A stretch of DNA of 64,000 nt. It comes from an uncultured Gammaproteobacteria bacterium (lineage in GTDB: Bacteria; Pseudomonadota; Gammaproteobacteria; Pseudomonadales; Pseudohongiellaceae). Below the pieces are notes generated by a model. That model saw only the letters and a program-made list of their open reading frames with translations. It was not told the DNA's origin and did no database searches. The stretch lies in NCBI GenBank assembly GCA_913060495.1, contig CAJXRP010000005.1, positions 162,795-226,794 of the forward strand, read 5' to 3'. Shown in pieces: positions 15,677 to 23,625 of this stretch; position 1 is the stretch's first letter, and each line of letters begins with the position of its first letter. The translations under genes were made by a program, and so were the position numbers.

Positions 15677-18600
15677 ATGGCATTGACGCAGTTTCATCCA
15701 GCTTCCCGCGATTGGTTTATCGCCCAGTTTGGTGAGCCTACACAGGCTCAGGCCGAGGCTTGGCCCGCTATTAAGTCTGGGCGCCATACACTTATTTCGG
15801 CTCCAACCGGCAGTGGTAAAACCCTCGCCGCGTTCTATGCTGCTATCGATGATTTGTTAGTAAGAGGGCTGAAGCGTCAGCTTAATCCCGGGGTGCAGAT
15901 CCTCTATGTCTCGCCACTGAAAGCCCTAAGTAACGATATTCATAAGAACTTAGAAACGCCTCTTAAAGGCATCGCCGAAAACTTGCAGAAGAGCGGGCAG
16001 GGACCGGTTGATATCAGGGTTGCTGTTCGCACGGGCGATACCCCAGCGAGTGAGCGGCAAAAGATGGCTAAGAAGCCGCCACATATATTGGTTACTACGC
16101 CGGAATCACTCTATCTGCTGCTGACCAGTGCAAGTGGGCGCGCAATGTTGGCAAACGTATCTACATTAATAGTAGACGAGATACATGCCCTGCTTGGCGA
16201 CAAGCGGGGCTCGCACTTAGCCCTTTCTATCGAGCGACTACAAAGACTGGTGCTTAAGAATTCAGGACAGCGATTACAGCGTATTGGTCTCTCCGCAACA
16301 CAGCGGCCTATAGAGATGGTTGCCAAGTACCTAGTCGGTAACAACAACTATGACGAGGAAAGTCTCGACTGCAAGATCGTTGATGCAGGCTTCCGTCGAC
16401 AGATGGATATTTGTCTGGAAGTGCCTGGTTCTCCCCTATCGGCTTTGATGAGTAACGAGGTTTGGGAAGAACTCTATAAGCGTCTGATTGAATTAATTTC
16501 TACTCATCAGACAACATTAGTTTTTGTGAATACTAGGCGGCTCTCCGAACGCTTGGCATTAGCTCTATCTGAGCGCCTAGGTGAAAATGCGGTGTGTTCC
16601 CATCACGGCAGCATGAGTAAAGAGTTGCGATTTGACGCCGAGCAACGTTTGAAAGCGGGGCAACTGAAAGTGTTGGTAGCTACTGCTTCTATGGAATTGG
16701 GCATCGACATCGGCTCTGTAGACTTGGTTGTACAGTTTTCTTCTCCCAAAAGCATAGCGACATTTTTACAGCGCGTTGGCCGCAGTGGCCACTCAATACA
16801 CGGCACGCCTAAGGGCATTCTTTTCCCGCTGACACGGGACGACCTAGTTGAAAGCGCTGCATTGCTTCACAGCATCCGTGAGGGGCAATTGGATTGCATA
16901 GTTATGCCTGAGAAGCCCTTGGATATTCTCTCGCAGCAGATCGTTGCGGAAGTTTCATCGCAAACTCACGATCAAGCAGGCCAGACAGGTGAACTCTTCG
17001 ATCAACAGGAAGGTGGTTGGAGCGTGGATGAGCTGTTTGAACTCTTTCATAATGCCTACCCCTTTCGAAACATGCAGAGGGAAGAATTCGATACTACCGT
17101 GCAAATGTTGGCCCAGGGATACACCAGCAGGCGTGGGCGTCGCGGAACACATTTACACTTTGATGCGATCAACAACCGACTGCGGGCGAGACGCGGTGCT
17201 AATCTTGTCGCGCTGACAAATGGCGGGGCCATCCCCGATATGTTCGACTATCAAGTTGTACTAGATCCCGAAGACATCGTAGTCGGTAGCCTTAATGAGG
17301 ACTTCGCCCTTGAGGCGTTGCCAGGCGATGTTTTCACGCTGGGTACGCATAGTTGGCAGTTGTTACGGGTCGATGGATTGAAGGTTCGAGTCCGTGATGC
17401 GCAGGGCATGCAGCCGACGATACCGTTCTGGTTCGGCGAAGGTCTTGGTAGAACGAGAGAACTGTCCGAGGCTGTTTCAAACTTACGCCAAACAATAGCG
17501 GATTTGCTGATCAATGACTCTGCGAATGCGGCGGTGCAGTGGCTGGTCGATAATGCGTTCTTGCCCCGCGCAGGCGCGACGCAATTGGTGGATTATCTGC
17601 AGACAGGAATGCAGGCTCTTGGAGGAATGCCAACGCGTTCTTCGATTTTCATGGAGCGCTTCTTCGATGAGGTGGGTGATATGCATGTTGTTATTCACTC
17701 TCCCTTTGGCAGTCGTATTAATCGCGGTTGGGGGCTGGCGCTTCGAAAGCGTTTTTGTAAGTCATTTAATTTCGAACTACAGGCCGCCGCGAATGAAGAC
17801 AGTATTGTTATTTCCTTAGGATCTATTCATAGCTTTCCACTCGATGATGTATTTAAGTACTTACAATCTGCAACCGTCAGAGATGTATTGGTGCAGGCAT
17901 TGCTCGATGCGCCAATGTTCGAAGTTCGATGGCGCTGGAATGCAACTCGCTCGCTTGCCATCCAAAGAAACCGAAACGGTAAGCGAGTGCCTCCTCAATT
18001 TCAGCGTATGGATGCTGAAGATTTGGTAGCGCATGTGTTTCCAGATCAAATCGCTTGTGCAGAAAACATAACAGGCAGGCGCGAAGTTCCGGAACACCCG
18101 CTTATTGATCAGACGATTCATGATTGTCTGACCGAAGCCATGGATATTGAGGAACTCACAGAACTCATCGCCGATATCGAGCAGGATAAGCTGACACTAA
18201 TAGCAAAAGATTTAACCGAGCCTTCTCCATTCGCGCAAGAAATTATAAATGCTAGACCTTATGCTTTTCTCGATGACGCACCGTTCGAAGAGAGGCGTAC
18301 TAATGCAATTCGCAATAGGAGTTGGGCCGACCCAGGTGAGGCGAAAGATTTTAGTTTGTTAGATGAAGAGGCAATCGCGCGGGTTAGAGACGAGGCATGG
18401 CCTTACATAAGCAATGTCGAAGAGATGCATGATGGTCTCTACAGTCTTGCGTATATGAGCAAGCAGGAATTTGAGGCTAATAAAGACTATCAAGGCTGGA
18501 ATCAGGTCTTGCTCGATAACGGGCGTACCCTCAGATTGTCTCAGTTATCCAATGAATTATGGATAGCGACAGAAAAACTTGGGTGCTTCATGGCGATCTA

Positions 18601-20188
18601 TCCAGAGTTGGATGTGTTGAGAGAGTCGCCGAATATCCCAAATTTTGTGTTCGAGAAGAAGTGGGATCGGCAAGATGCGCTTCGTGAGATAGTGCGAGCG
18701 AGGCTTGAATGTTTGGGCCCCATACAAGCGCAGCAGCTTGCGACGGAGTTAGCTATCGATGTCGCCGCGATCGATCTTGCCTTAATAGCGCTCGAAGTTG
18801 AAGGATTTGCATTTCAGGGGCAATTCACTCAGGAGGCGGTTAAGCATCGTGCTAGTGAAACAGCAGTTGTCGAATGGTGCGAGAGAAGACTGCTGCAGCG
18901 AATACATAGATATACAATCGATGCGCATCGCAAGAGTATTAAGCCGGTATCGCTACAGACTTATACCAAATTTCTATTTGATGCTCATCAGTTAGTAGCC
19001 ATAGCCGACCCTTCAGAAAGCTCATCATTAGAAAAAGAGCCGGCACTTGATGGTCAGACGCGCGTACAAAGCACATTGGGTTTATTAGACGGCATAGCTG
19101 CGCCAGCGGCGAGCTGGGAGGCAGATCTCTACCCAGTGAGGGTTGCCAACTATGATCCCAGTTGGCTGGATGCAATGTGTATCAGCGGTAAAATGGTGTG
19201 GGGACGATACGCCTTGCCGAATCTTTCGCAGCGCAGCAAGGGCAGACCTAAGTCCAATTCTTCCGGCCCGATCAAATCGACTCCGATATCGATTGTCAGT
19301 CGTGCCAATCTGGATATTTGGAAGGCGCTTTCTGCCGAACAGCACGAAGAGGGCGAAGTACTATTCATTAGCGAACTCGCGAAGAAAATCGAATCGGATT
19401 TAGCCGAAAATGGTGCAAGTTTCTTCGATCAAGTTCAGCAACGAACAGGCTTACTTAGGGCACAGCTCGAACAAGGTCTTGCGGAGCTTGTCTCGATGTC
19501 TAGGATTACTAGCGATAGCTTTACGGGTTTACGTGCGCTACTAACCCCAAATAAAAAGAAACCAAGCGCGCATAAAAGAAGGGGGCGTCGGGTCATGTTC
19601 GGCGTAGAAGATGCAGGCAGGTGGAGCCTTCTGGAAACAGACAAGAGTGGGCATCAAGGGAAAACTAATAACCGACATTGGGATGTTCTTGATGAGGAAC
19701 AATTAGAACGGCTTATCGGTGTCTATTTACAACGTTGGGGAGTTTTATTCCGCGGTTTAATGGAGAGAGAACTGTTTGCACCCCCCTGGCGCGTCTTGCT
19801 TGCAGCGCTGCGTAAGATGGAGCTGCGTGGCACTATTCGTGGCGGGCGATTTGTTGCGGGTGTTGGTGGTGAGCAATTTGCCTTTCCCGAAACAGTGGAT
19901 GCGCTGCGGGAATTTAACAAGCAAGTCACTTCTAGTAGGCGGAGATACTACAGTCTTTCAGCAGTAGATCCGCTGAATCTGTTAAACCTAATACTTCCTA
20001 ATCGGAAACTCTCGAGGCTTAGCAATAACCGGGTGCTTTTTGAAGATGGTATTCCAATAGCTGTATTGGAGTCGGGTAAAGTAGTATTCCTGAGACAGAC
20101 TGAAACTACGGAAGAATGGAATTTGCAGCAGGCATTGGTTAAGAAAAATTTCCCACCAAGATTGAGAAGCTATCTAGGTAGCCACTAA
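15677..20188 (+). CDS. lhr: Lhr-type ATP-dependent DNA/RNA helicase
   Basis: A very large superfamily 2 helicase, 1503 residues from the chosen ATG 15677 (MALTQFHPASRDWF), which matches the family N-terminus; an in-frame start 111 bases upstream adds unlike sequence. Motifs in order: Q/N-terminal PTQAQAEAWPAI, Walker A SAPTGSGKT, DEIH (VDEIHALLGDKRG), SAT (GLSATQRP), LVFVNTRRLSERLA, HHGSM, ASMELGIDIG, QRVGRSGH. The long C-terminal half is the winged-helix/beta-barrel Lhr-core and the extended Lhr C-terminal domain, as in the E. coli protein (about 1538 residues). Lhr is linked to DNA repair. It stands alone on this strand. Confidence 0.96.
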   Translation: MALTQFHPASRDWFIAQFGEPTQAQAEAWPAIKSGRHTLISAPTGSGKTLAAFYAAIDDLLVRGLKRQLNPGVQILYVSPLKALSNDIHKNLETPLKGIAENLQKSGQGPVDIRVAVRTGDTPASERQKMAKKPPHILVTTPESLYLLLTSASGRAMLANVSTLIVDEIHALLGDKRGSHLALSIERLQRLVLKNSGQRLQRIGLSATQRPIEMVAKYLVGNNNYDEESLDCKIVDAGFRRQMDICLEVPGSPLSALMSNEVWEELYKRLIELISTHQTTLVFVNTRRLSERLALALSERLGENAVCSHHGSMSKELRFDAEQRLKAGQLKVLVATASMELGIDIGSVDLVVQFSSPKSIATFLQRVGRSGHSIHGTPKGILFPLTRDDLVESAALLHSIREGQLDCIVMPEKPLDILSQQIVAEVSSQTHDQAGQTGELFDQQEGGWSVDELFELFHNAYPFRNMQREEFDTTVQMLAQGYTSRRGRRGTHLHFDAINNRLRARRGANLVALTNGGAIPDMFDYQVVLDPEDIVVGSLNEDFALEALPGDVFTLGTHSWQLLRVDGLKVRVRDAQGMQPTIPFWFGEGLGRTRELSEAVSNLRQTIADLLINDSANAAVQWLVDNAFLPRAGATQLVDYLQTGMQALGGMPTRSSIFMERFFDEVGDMHVVIHSPFGSRINRGWGLALRKRFCKSFNFELQAAANEDSIVISLGSIHSFPLDDVFKYLQSATVRDVLVQALLDAPMFEVRWRWNATRSLAIQRNRNGKRVPPQFQRMDAEDLVAHVFPDQIACAENITGRREVPEHPLIDQTIHDCLTEAMDIEELTELIADIEQDKLTLIAKDLTEPSPFAQEIINARPYAFLDDAPFEERRTNAIRNRSWADPGEAKDFSLLDEEAIARVRDEAWPYISNVEEMHDGLYSLAYMSKQEFEANKDYQGWNQVLLDNGRTLRLSQLSNELWIATEKLGCFMAIYPELDVLRESPNIPNFVFEKKWDRQDALREIVRARLECLGPIQAQQLATELAIDVAAIDLALIALEVEGFAFQGQFTQEAVKHRASETAVVEWCERRLLQRIHRYTIDAHRKSIKPVSLQTYTKFLFDAHQLVAIADPSESSSLEKEPALDGQTRVQSTLGLLDGIAAPAASWEADLYPVRVANYDPSWLDAMCISGKMVWGRYALPNLSQRSKGRPKSNSSGPIKSTPISIVSRANLDIWKALSAEQHEEGEVLFISELAKKIESDLAENGASFFDQVQQRTGLLRAQLEQGLAELVSMSRITSDSFTGLRALLTPNKKKPSAHKRRGRRVMFGVEDAGRWSLLETDKSGHQGKTNNRHWDVLDEEQLERLIGVYLQRWGVLFRGLMERELFAPPWRVLLAALRKMELRGTIRGGRFVAGVGGEQFAFPETVDALREFNKQVTSSRRRYYSLSAVDPLNLLNLILPNRKLSRLSNNRVLFEDGIPIAVLESGKVVFLRQTETTEEWNLQQALVKKNFPPRLRSYLGSH

Positions 20189-20207
20189 CTACCGAATTAT
20201 TTTTTTT
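20174..20207 (+). terminator. possible lhr terminator
   Basis: A short GGTAG / CTACC stem spans the lhr stop codon and is followed, after GAATTA, by TTTTTTTT. The stem is only 5 bp, so this is a weak candidate. Confidence 0.45.
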
Positions 20208-20208
20208 C

Positions 20209-20243
20209 AAAAAAATCCCGCTATCACTAAAAGTGATAGCGGG
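20209..20243 (-). terminator. strong intrinsic terminator with no annotated gene feeding it
   Basis: A perfect 12-bp stem (CCCGCTATCACT / AGTGATAGCGGG, 3-base loop) is followed on the minus strand by ATTTTTTTG. The T-run is on the minus side only, so it terminates leftward transcription. No protein gene of ordinary size lies on the minus strand between here and the PilZ gene, which points to a small RNA or a very short gene in 20244-20780. Confidence 0.85.
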
Positions 20244-20470
20244 ACCCACTACTTATGGGAGCAAAGGAATCGAGAATTACTTCGACGACGCCTCTCCAAT
20301 TACCCAATCAAGTATTTACGTACCTACTTAAATTAAGTAACTGGAGGCTCCCCTAATAAAATGACTATTGATGGGATCACCTCCTTTTAATGCCAGGGTA
20401 GCCAAGTATTGTTAGCAAATCCCCCCTGTTAGAACTACTAACAAAAGCCTGATGATTTTATATAACACAA
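20244..20470 (-). ncRNA. candidate structured small RNA (unrecognised family)
   Basis: The 593-base gap 20189-20781 has no ordinary protein gene. Its left part, read on the minus strand and ending at the strong terminator, carries a 7-bp inverted repeat (20325-20339), a perfect extended Shine-Dalgarno sequence (complement of 20374-20386) and a downstream GGGGAGCCTCC that can pair with it. I do not recognise an Rfam family. A tiny GTG-started 15-codon frame overlaps the Shine-Dalgarno sequence, but its spacing is poor. The RNA could also act from the plus strand. The rest of the gap, 20471-20781, shows nothing I can name. Boundaries are guesses. Confidence 0.35.
20374..20386 (+). other. 13-mer identical to the 16S rRNA 3' tail
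   Basis: The plus strand reads GGATCACCTCCTT, the same 13 bases as the anti-Shine-Dalgarno tail of bacterial 16S rRNA. The minus strand is therefore a perfect extended Shine-Dalgarno sequence. No ATG, GTG or TTG lies at a normal distance on the minus strand. GGAGGCTCCCC at 20343-20353 can fold back on it on either strand. Confidence 0.7.
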
Positions 20471-20781
20471 ATTGGATGCTGTAAAGCACCACAGTAATTA
20501 GACAGAATACAATTGCTCACCTGTTAGAGAAGAGATAATGGGATTCAGTTAGGGGGGGCTGGTTACACTAAGAACAAATTGACTCTAGTGGCTCGGCGAT
20601 CTGGAATTTCTTTGTTTTCGTAGAGAGGAGGTAGGCAATTGACTGAGATAGTGTGTAGAATTGCGCGCCTGATCACATAGTGGGACGATTAATCAAGAAC
20701 CACGAATTCAATTGGGTTCCCATGTAAATTAGACTAAGCATTGAAATATCGCTATAGAAGAGGCAATACGAGTAAACGGCC

Positions 20782-21165
20782 ATGATGGAAAGAAGACGAC
20801 ATAAACGGGTAGAAGTAGATTTTTGGGCAAGTCTTAGCCACCCACTGCTGGGTACAATTACCTGTGATATCCAAGATATGTCCATTAGTGGTGTATCAAT
20901 CAAATTGGACGAAGACCTTAAATTCTTCGTTATGATGGAGTTGGATGTGAAAATTCGCGGTGAAGGATGGGATGATTCCATGCCTGCACTACCTGTTCAG
21001 GTGACGCGAGTCGACAAGCGCGAAGTTGGTTTGCAGTTCATTGAGAGCTGTGAAGATATATGGACGCCTCCAGAGGATGATCTGGATTTTTCCGCAGACA
21101 ATTCAGATGTCACGCAGCATTTTGCGAATAATGGCGAATTGGACGAATTTGGCGAGCCGGCTTAG
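20782..21165 (+). CDS. PilZ-domain c-di-GMP-binding protein
   Basis: A 127-residue single-domain PilZ protein. The two ligand motifs are visible: ERRRHKR (R-x-x-x-R, residues 3-9) and DMSISG (D-x-S-x-x-G, about 34-39). The C-terminal 30 residues are acidic and not part of the fold (PPEDDLDFSADNSD). Such proteins are effectors of cyclic di-GMP signalling, often acting on motility or polysaccharide synthesis; the partner is unknown. It stands alone after the gene-poor gap and faces the DUF6164 gene tail to tail. Confidence 0.9.
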   Translation: MMERRRHKRVEVDFWASLSHPLLGTITCDIQDMSISGVSIKLDEDLKFFVMMELDVKIRGEGWDDSMPALPVQVTRVDKREVGLQFIESCEDIWTPPEDDLDFSADNSDVTQHFANNGELDEFGEPA

Positions 21166-21180
21166 GAGTTAACTAAGTGC

Positions 21181-21207
21181 TTAAGCGGCTCTGGAAGAGC
21201 CGCTTAA
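21181..21207. terminator. 12-bp hairpin between convergent genes
   Basis: TTAAGCGGCTCT / AGAGCCGCTTAA forms a perfect 12-bp stem with a 3-base loop between the PilZ and DUF6164 genes and covers the stop of the latter. There is no T-run, but position and stability suggest a shared 3'-end structure. Confidence 0.6.
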
Positions 21208-21563
21208 AAGAATACAAAGACCTGCATATAGATAGTTAGTATGACGGCGATTACCACAGAAAAGGCGATAAACCGAAGCGGATTTCCTTTAAAGCTCTGC
21301 CAAAGAGTTTTTGCCTCACCACTCGCTTTGCTCACTTCATATTCTCTTCGCAACCGCTCAGTACGTTCAATTTGATACTCATCGATTAGCTGGCGTGTAA
21401 ATTCAAATCTCGCAGAATCGTGTATCCAAATAGCGGGTAATGAAATTCCCCAGTTACCTGCCGACGTTTCGAAGTAGGCAATGTCATTATTCTCCAAAAG
21501 CTCGCGTATATCCTGAGCTTCATCAATAGGAACATTGCGTAGTCTGAAAACTAATTTTGACAT
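21204..21563 (-). CDS. DUF6164 family protein
   Basis: A 119-residue protein of unknown function. The N-terminal half resembles a small ferredoxin-like DUF2007/DUF6164 fold (LVFRLRNVPIDEAQDIRELLENNDI and ETSAGNWGISLPAIWI). The C-terminus is a single membrane helix (IAFSVVIAVILTIYMQVFVFF), so it is probably tail-anchored in the inner membrane with the soluble part in the cytoplasm. It is convergent with the PilZ gene and divergent from the TraB/GumN gene. Confidence 0.75.
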   Translation of the reverse strand: MSKLVFRLRNVPIDEAQDIRELLENNDIAYFETSAGNWGISLPAIWIHDSARFEFTRQLIDEYQIERTERLRREYEVSKASGEAKTLWQSFKGNPLRFIAFSVVIAVILTIYMQVFVFF

Positions 21564-21736
21564 ATTAAGTAATTTGGCCCGAGCTTTGATTAGCTTTTAC
21601 GCTAGTTGCGGGCATGCTACCTTTAACCCATTGGTCGTGTAAAACGGCGAGAGCAGATACCTAGCTTAATCACTCATGTTATTCACGCAGCCGGCGTTGC
21701 TTGAGAAGTAGTAGTTATTAGTAGGAGGAGTTAGAG

Positions 21737-22621
21737 ATGCAAGAATTAGTGAAGTCGCTTCATCGATCTTATGTGGTTTTCGTTTGTGTGTTCCTGCTTG
21801 GATTTTCACAGGCGAACGCAGACACATCAGTATGGTCGGTGCGCTCGGGTGATAACGTTGTCTATCTCGGCGGAACAGTACATTTATTGCGTCCAAGCGA
21901 TTACCCGCTGCCCGATGAATTTGAGGAGGCCTATCAGGCTAGCTCTGAGTTGTACTTTGAGACAGATATCGCAGCGATGAGCGATTTATCAGTTCAAGCT
22001 CAAATGTTGCAACAACTTACTTATGCGGGTGATGAGTCCTTGAGCACTGTTCTAAGTGAAGAGGCCTACACGGCCCTCTCTGCCTACACAGCTACGGCGG
22101 GACTGCCTATAGCGATGTTGAATAAATTCAAACCGGGGCTGCTCATTAGCACGCTCCAGGTACTTGAGTTTCAGAGCATGGGGTTCACTCCTCAGGGTGT
22201 AGATGCATTCTTTCACACCCGGGCTGTCGAGGACGGGAAAGCAGAAGGGCAATTGGAGACAGTACAGGAACAAATAGGGTTTATTGCGGCAATGGGAGAG
22301 GGTAACGAGAGTGAATTTATTCTGCTTTCACTCGAAGATCTTGGAGAAACAGCTGACGTCATGGGGGGCATGATCGGTGCTTGGCGTTCGGGCGATGCAG
22401 ACAATTTGTCTGAGCTATTCGTAGAAGATATGCAGGTAGAAGCGCCGGAACTTTATGACTCCTTGTTGTTACAGAGAAACCTAAAGTGGATCCCTCAGAT
22501 CGATAGCATGCTGCAAGATGCGGATACAGAGTTTGTTCTGGTTGGAGCGGCTCATATAGTTGGCGAGAATGGGCTGTTAGATTTACTCTCCCAGAAGGGC
22601 TACGAAATCAATCAGTTGTAG
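21737..22621 (+). CDS. TraB/GumN family protein
   Basis: A 294-residue exported protein. A signal peptide covers about residues 1-29 (VVFVCVFLLGFSQANA). The mature part has the TraB/GumN hallmarks: WSVRSGDNVVYLGGTVHLL with the first GxxH, an acidic ELYFETDI segment, and the C-terminal FVLVGAAHIVGENGLLDLLSQKGY with the second GxxH. The family is proposed to be metal-dependent and peptidase-like, but its substrate is not known. Monocistronic by context; GGAGGAG lies upstream of the ATG. Confidence 0.88.
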   Translation: MQELVKSLHRSYVVFVCVFLLGFSQANADTSVWSVRSGDNVVYLGGTVHLLRPSDYPLPDEFEEAYQASSELYFETDIAAMSDLSVQAQMLQQLTYAGDESLSTVLSEEAYTALSAYTATAGLPIAMLNKFKPGLLISTLQVLEFQSMGFTPQGVDAFFHTRAVEDGKAEGQLETVQEQIGFIAAMGEGNESEFILLSLEDLGETADVMGGMIGAWRSGDADNLSELFVEDMQVEAPELYDSLLLQRNLKWIPQIDSMLQDADTEFVLVGAAHIVGENGLLDLLSQKGYEINQL

Positions 22622-22723
22622 TTCTCAGCCAGGATACAGCGAGTACGAACATAGGATAGTCGCATTTCAAGCGAAGACAAGAGCGCCTGCTCAGAGTCTT
22701 CGCGAGTTGCTGTAGTAGAGGTA

Positions 22724-22900
22724 TTAAGAGCTGGTTTTGTGGCTAAGTACTATCTGTCTTGGACCACTGGTCGAAGTTTGGCCACTTACACCTGAAGGGA
22801 TTTCTTGAACTTTGCCGCCTGACTTTAAGAATGCGTCGACGTGTTGTGCTAGATCTGCGCGATTACTTACTGCCGCGTCTTTTTTCGATTTATTTGCCAT
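22724..22900 (-). CDS. small conserved-looking protein (58 residues)
   Basis: A 58-residue frame on the minus strand from ATG 22900 to TAA 22724. The protein begins MANKSKKDAAVSNRADL and continues with HVDAFLKSGGKVQEIPSGVSG, a lysine-rich start followed by an amphipathic helix and a glycine-rich IPSGVSG element. I have the impression that short gammaproteobacterial proteins share the F-L-x-x-G-G-x-V-x-x-I-P-x-G-V-SG pattern, but I cannot name the family. The ribosome site is weak (GAGAAAG). It lies downstream of the XRE regulator gene on the same strand, 174 bases away. A plus-strand frame over the same bases looks like its shadow. Confidence 0.6.
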   Translation of the reverse strand: MANKSKKDAAVSNRADLAQHVDAFLKSGGKVQEIPSGVSGQTSTSGPRQIVLSHKTSS

Positions 22901-23000
22901 GCTTAACTTTCTCTAATTCCACAAAAGCCCGCAATTATACAGCATTTCGGCACTTTCGGCCACAGGGCGGAATGTGCCTAGTATCTACCTAGTGATTCGA

Positions 23001-23034
23001 CTTAAGCAGATCCATGATCATGGATCTGCTTAAG
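23001..23034. repeat. 34-bp perfect palindrome
   Basis: CTTAAGCAGATCCATGA is followed immediately by its exact reverse complement, with no loop. It lies 41 bases downstream of the XRE gene and upstream of the 58-residue gene. It may be a transcription-ending or RNA-stabilising hairpin, or a protein-binding site. There is no T-run. Confidence 0.9.
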
Positions 23035-23074
23035 TAGTTGCTGCGTGGATTGCAGTGCGATTGAGCCTAGCGGA

Positions 23075-23383
23075 TTAGCGAGATTTCGACCCCAGCCTTT
23101 TACGAGGGCGAACATAGAAATCTGAGTAATAGTCTTCGGGAACTTCACCTACCAGCTCGTCTAAAGAAGTCTTATAGATGACCTTCATCTTAGCCAACAA
23201 TTCGAGATCTAGATGGCAGCCATAGTTGCGGATAGTTTCAATATCCTCTAGTTGCTTGCGCGACACGCCTAGCAGACGCGCTCCTTCATTCATGGAGTAG
23301 CCAGCGTTTAATCGGAGTTGTCGAACATTCTTCTTTACAGCAACAGTAATTGGAGAAAATTTGGAAAATTGAACCTGATTCAT
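23075..23383 (-). CDS. XRE-family HTH protein
   Basis: A 102-residue protein with a Cro/CI-type helix-turn-helix (about residues 16-75: VRQLRLNAGYSMNEGARLLGVSRKQLEDIE). The C-terminal tail (YYSDFYVRPRKRLGSKSR) is basic. Likely a DNA-binding regulator; its target is unknown. The 58-residue gene lies downstream on the same strand. The 242-base gap upstream (23384-23625) holds no gene; it should contain the XRE promoter. Confidence 0.82.
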   Translation of the reverse strand: MNQVQFSKFSPITVAVKKNVRQLRLNAGYSMNEGARLLGVSRKQLEDIETIRNYGCHLDLELLAKMKVIYKTSLDELVGEVPEDYYSDFYVRPRKRLGSKSR

Positions 23384-23625
23384 AGTTTATTGCTCCATTC
23401 GACGGCGGGAATTCGATTCACTCGCCGGATGCAGCCCCTCTGCATTGGTGAAAATTGTGTAGGTGTCTTTTCTCTATCTCGAATCCCATTGAATTCGTAG
23501 TAAATAGAGTGATTTCAAGCTAACACAATGAATTTTCTATGGTAATAATTTCTTCAATGCGGTGGGATTTAGGCAAAATTTTGGAGAATCTAGTCAATAG
23601 TAAGTGGAAGTTTCAATTTAGAAAT

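Noticed and set aside
20358..20390. Tiny plus-strand ORF (ATG 20361, 9 codons) or minus-strand GTG 15-codon ORF around the 16S-like 13-mer
   Set aside because: Too short and with poor ribosome-site spacing to support as genes; mentioned only as possibilities.
20673..20981. 102-codon minus-strand frame overlapping the PilZ gene, as the source for the orphan terminator
   Set aside because: It is mostly the shadow of the PilZ gene and has a low-complexity, Ser/Ile-rich composition without a ribosome site.
22759..22992. 77-codon plus-strand frame
   Set aside because: Its protein is arginine-rich and unlike a real protein; the minus-strand 58-residue frame over the same bases is more convincing.
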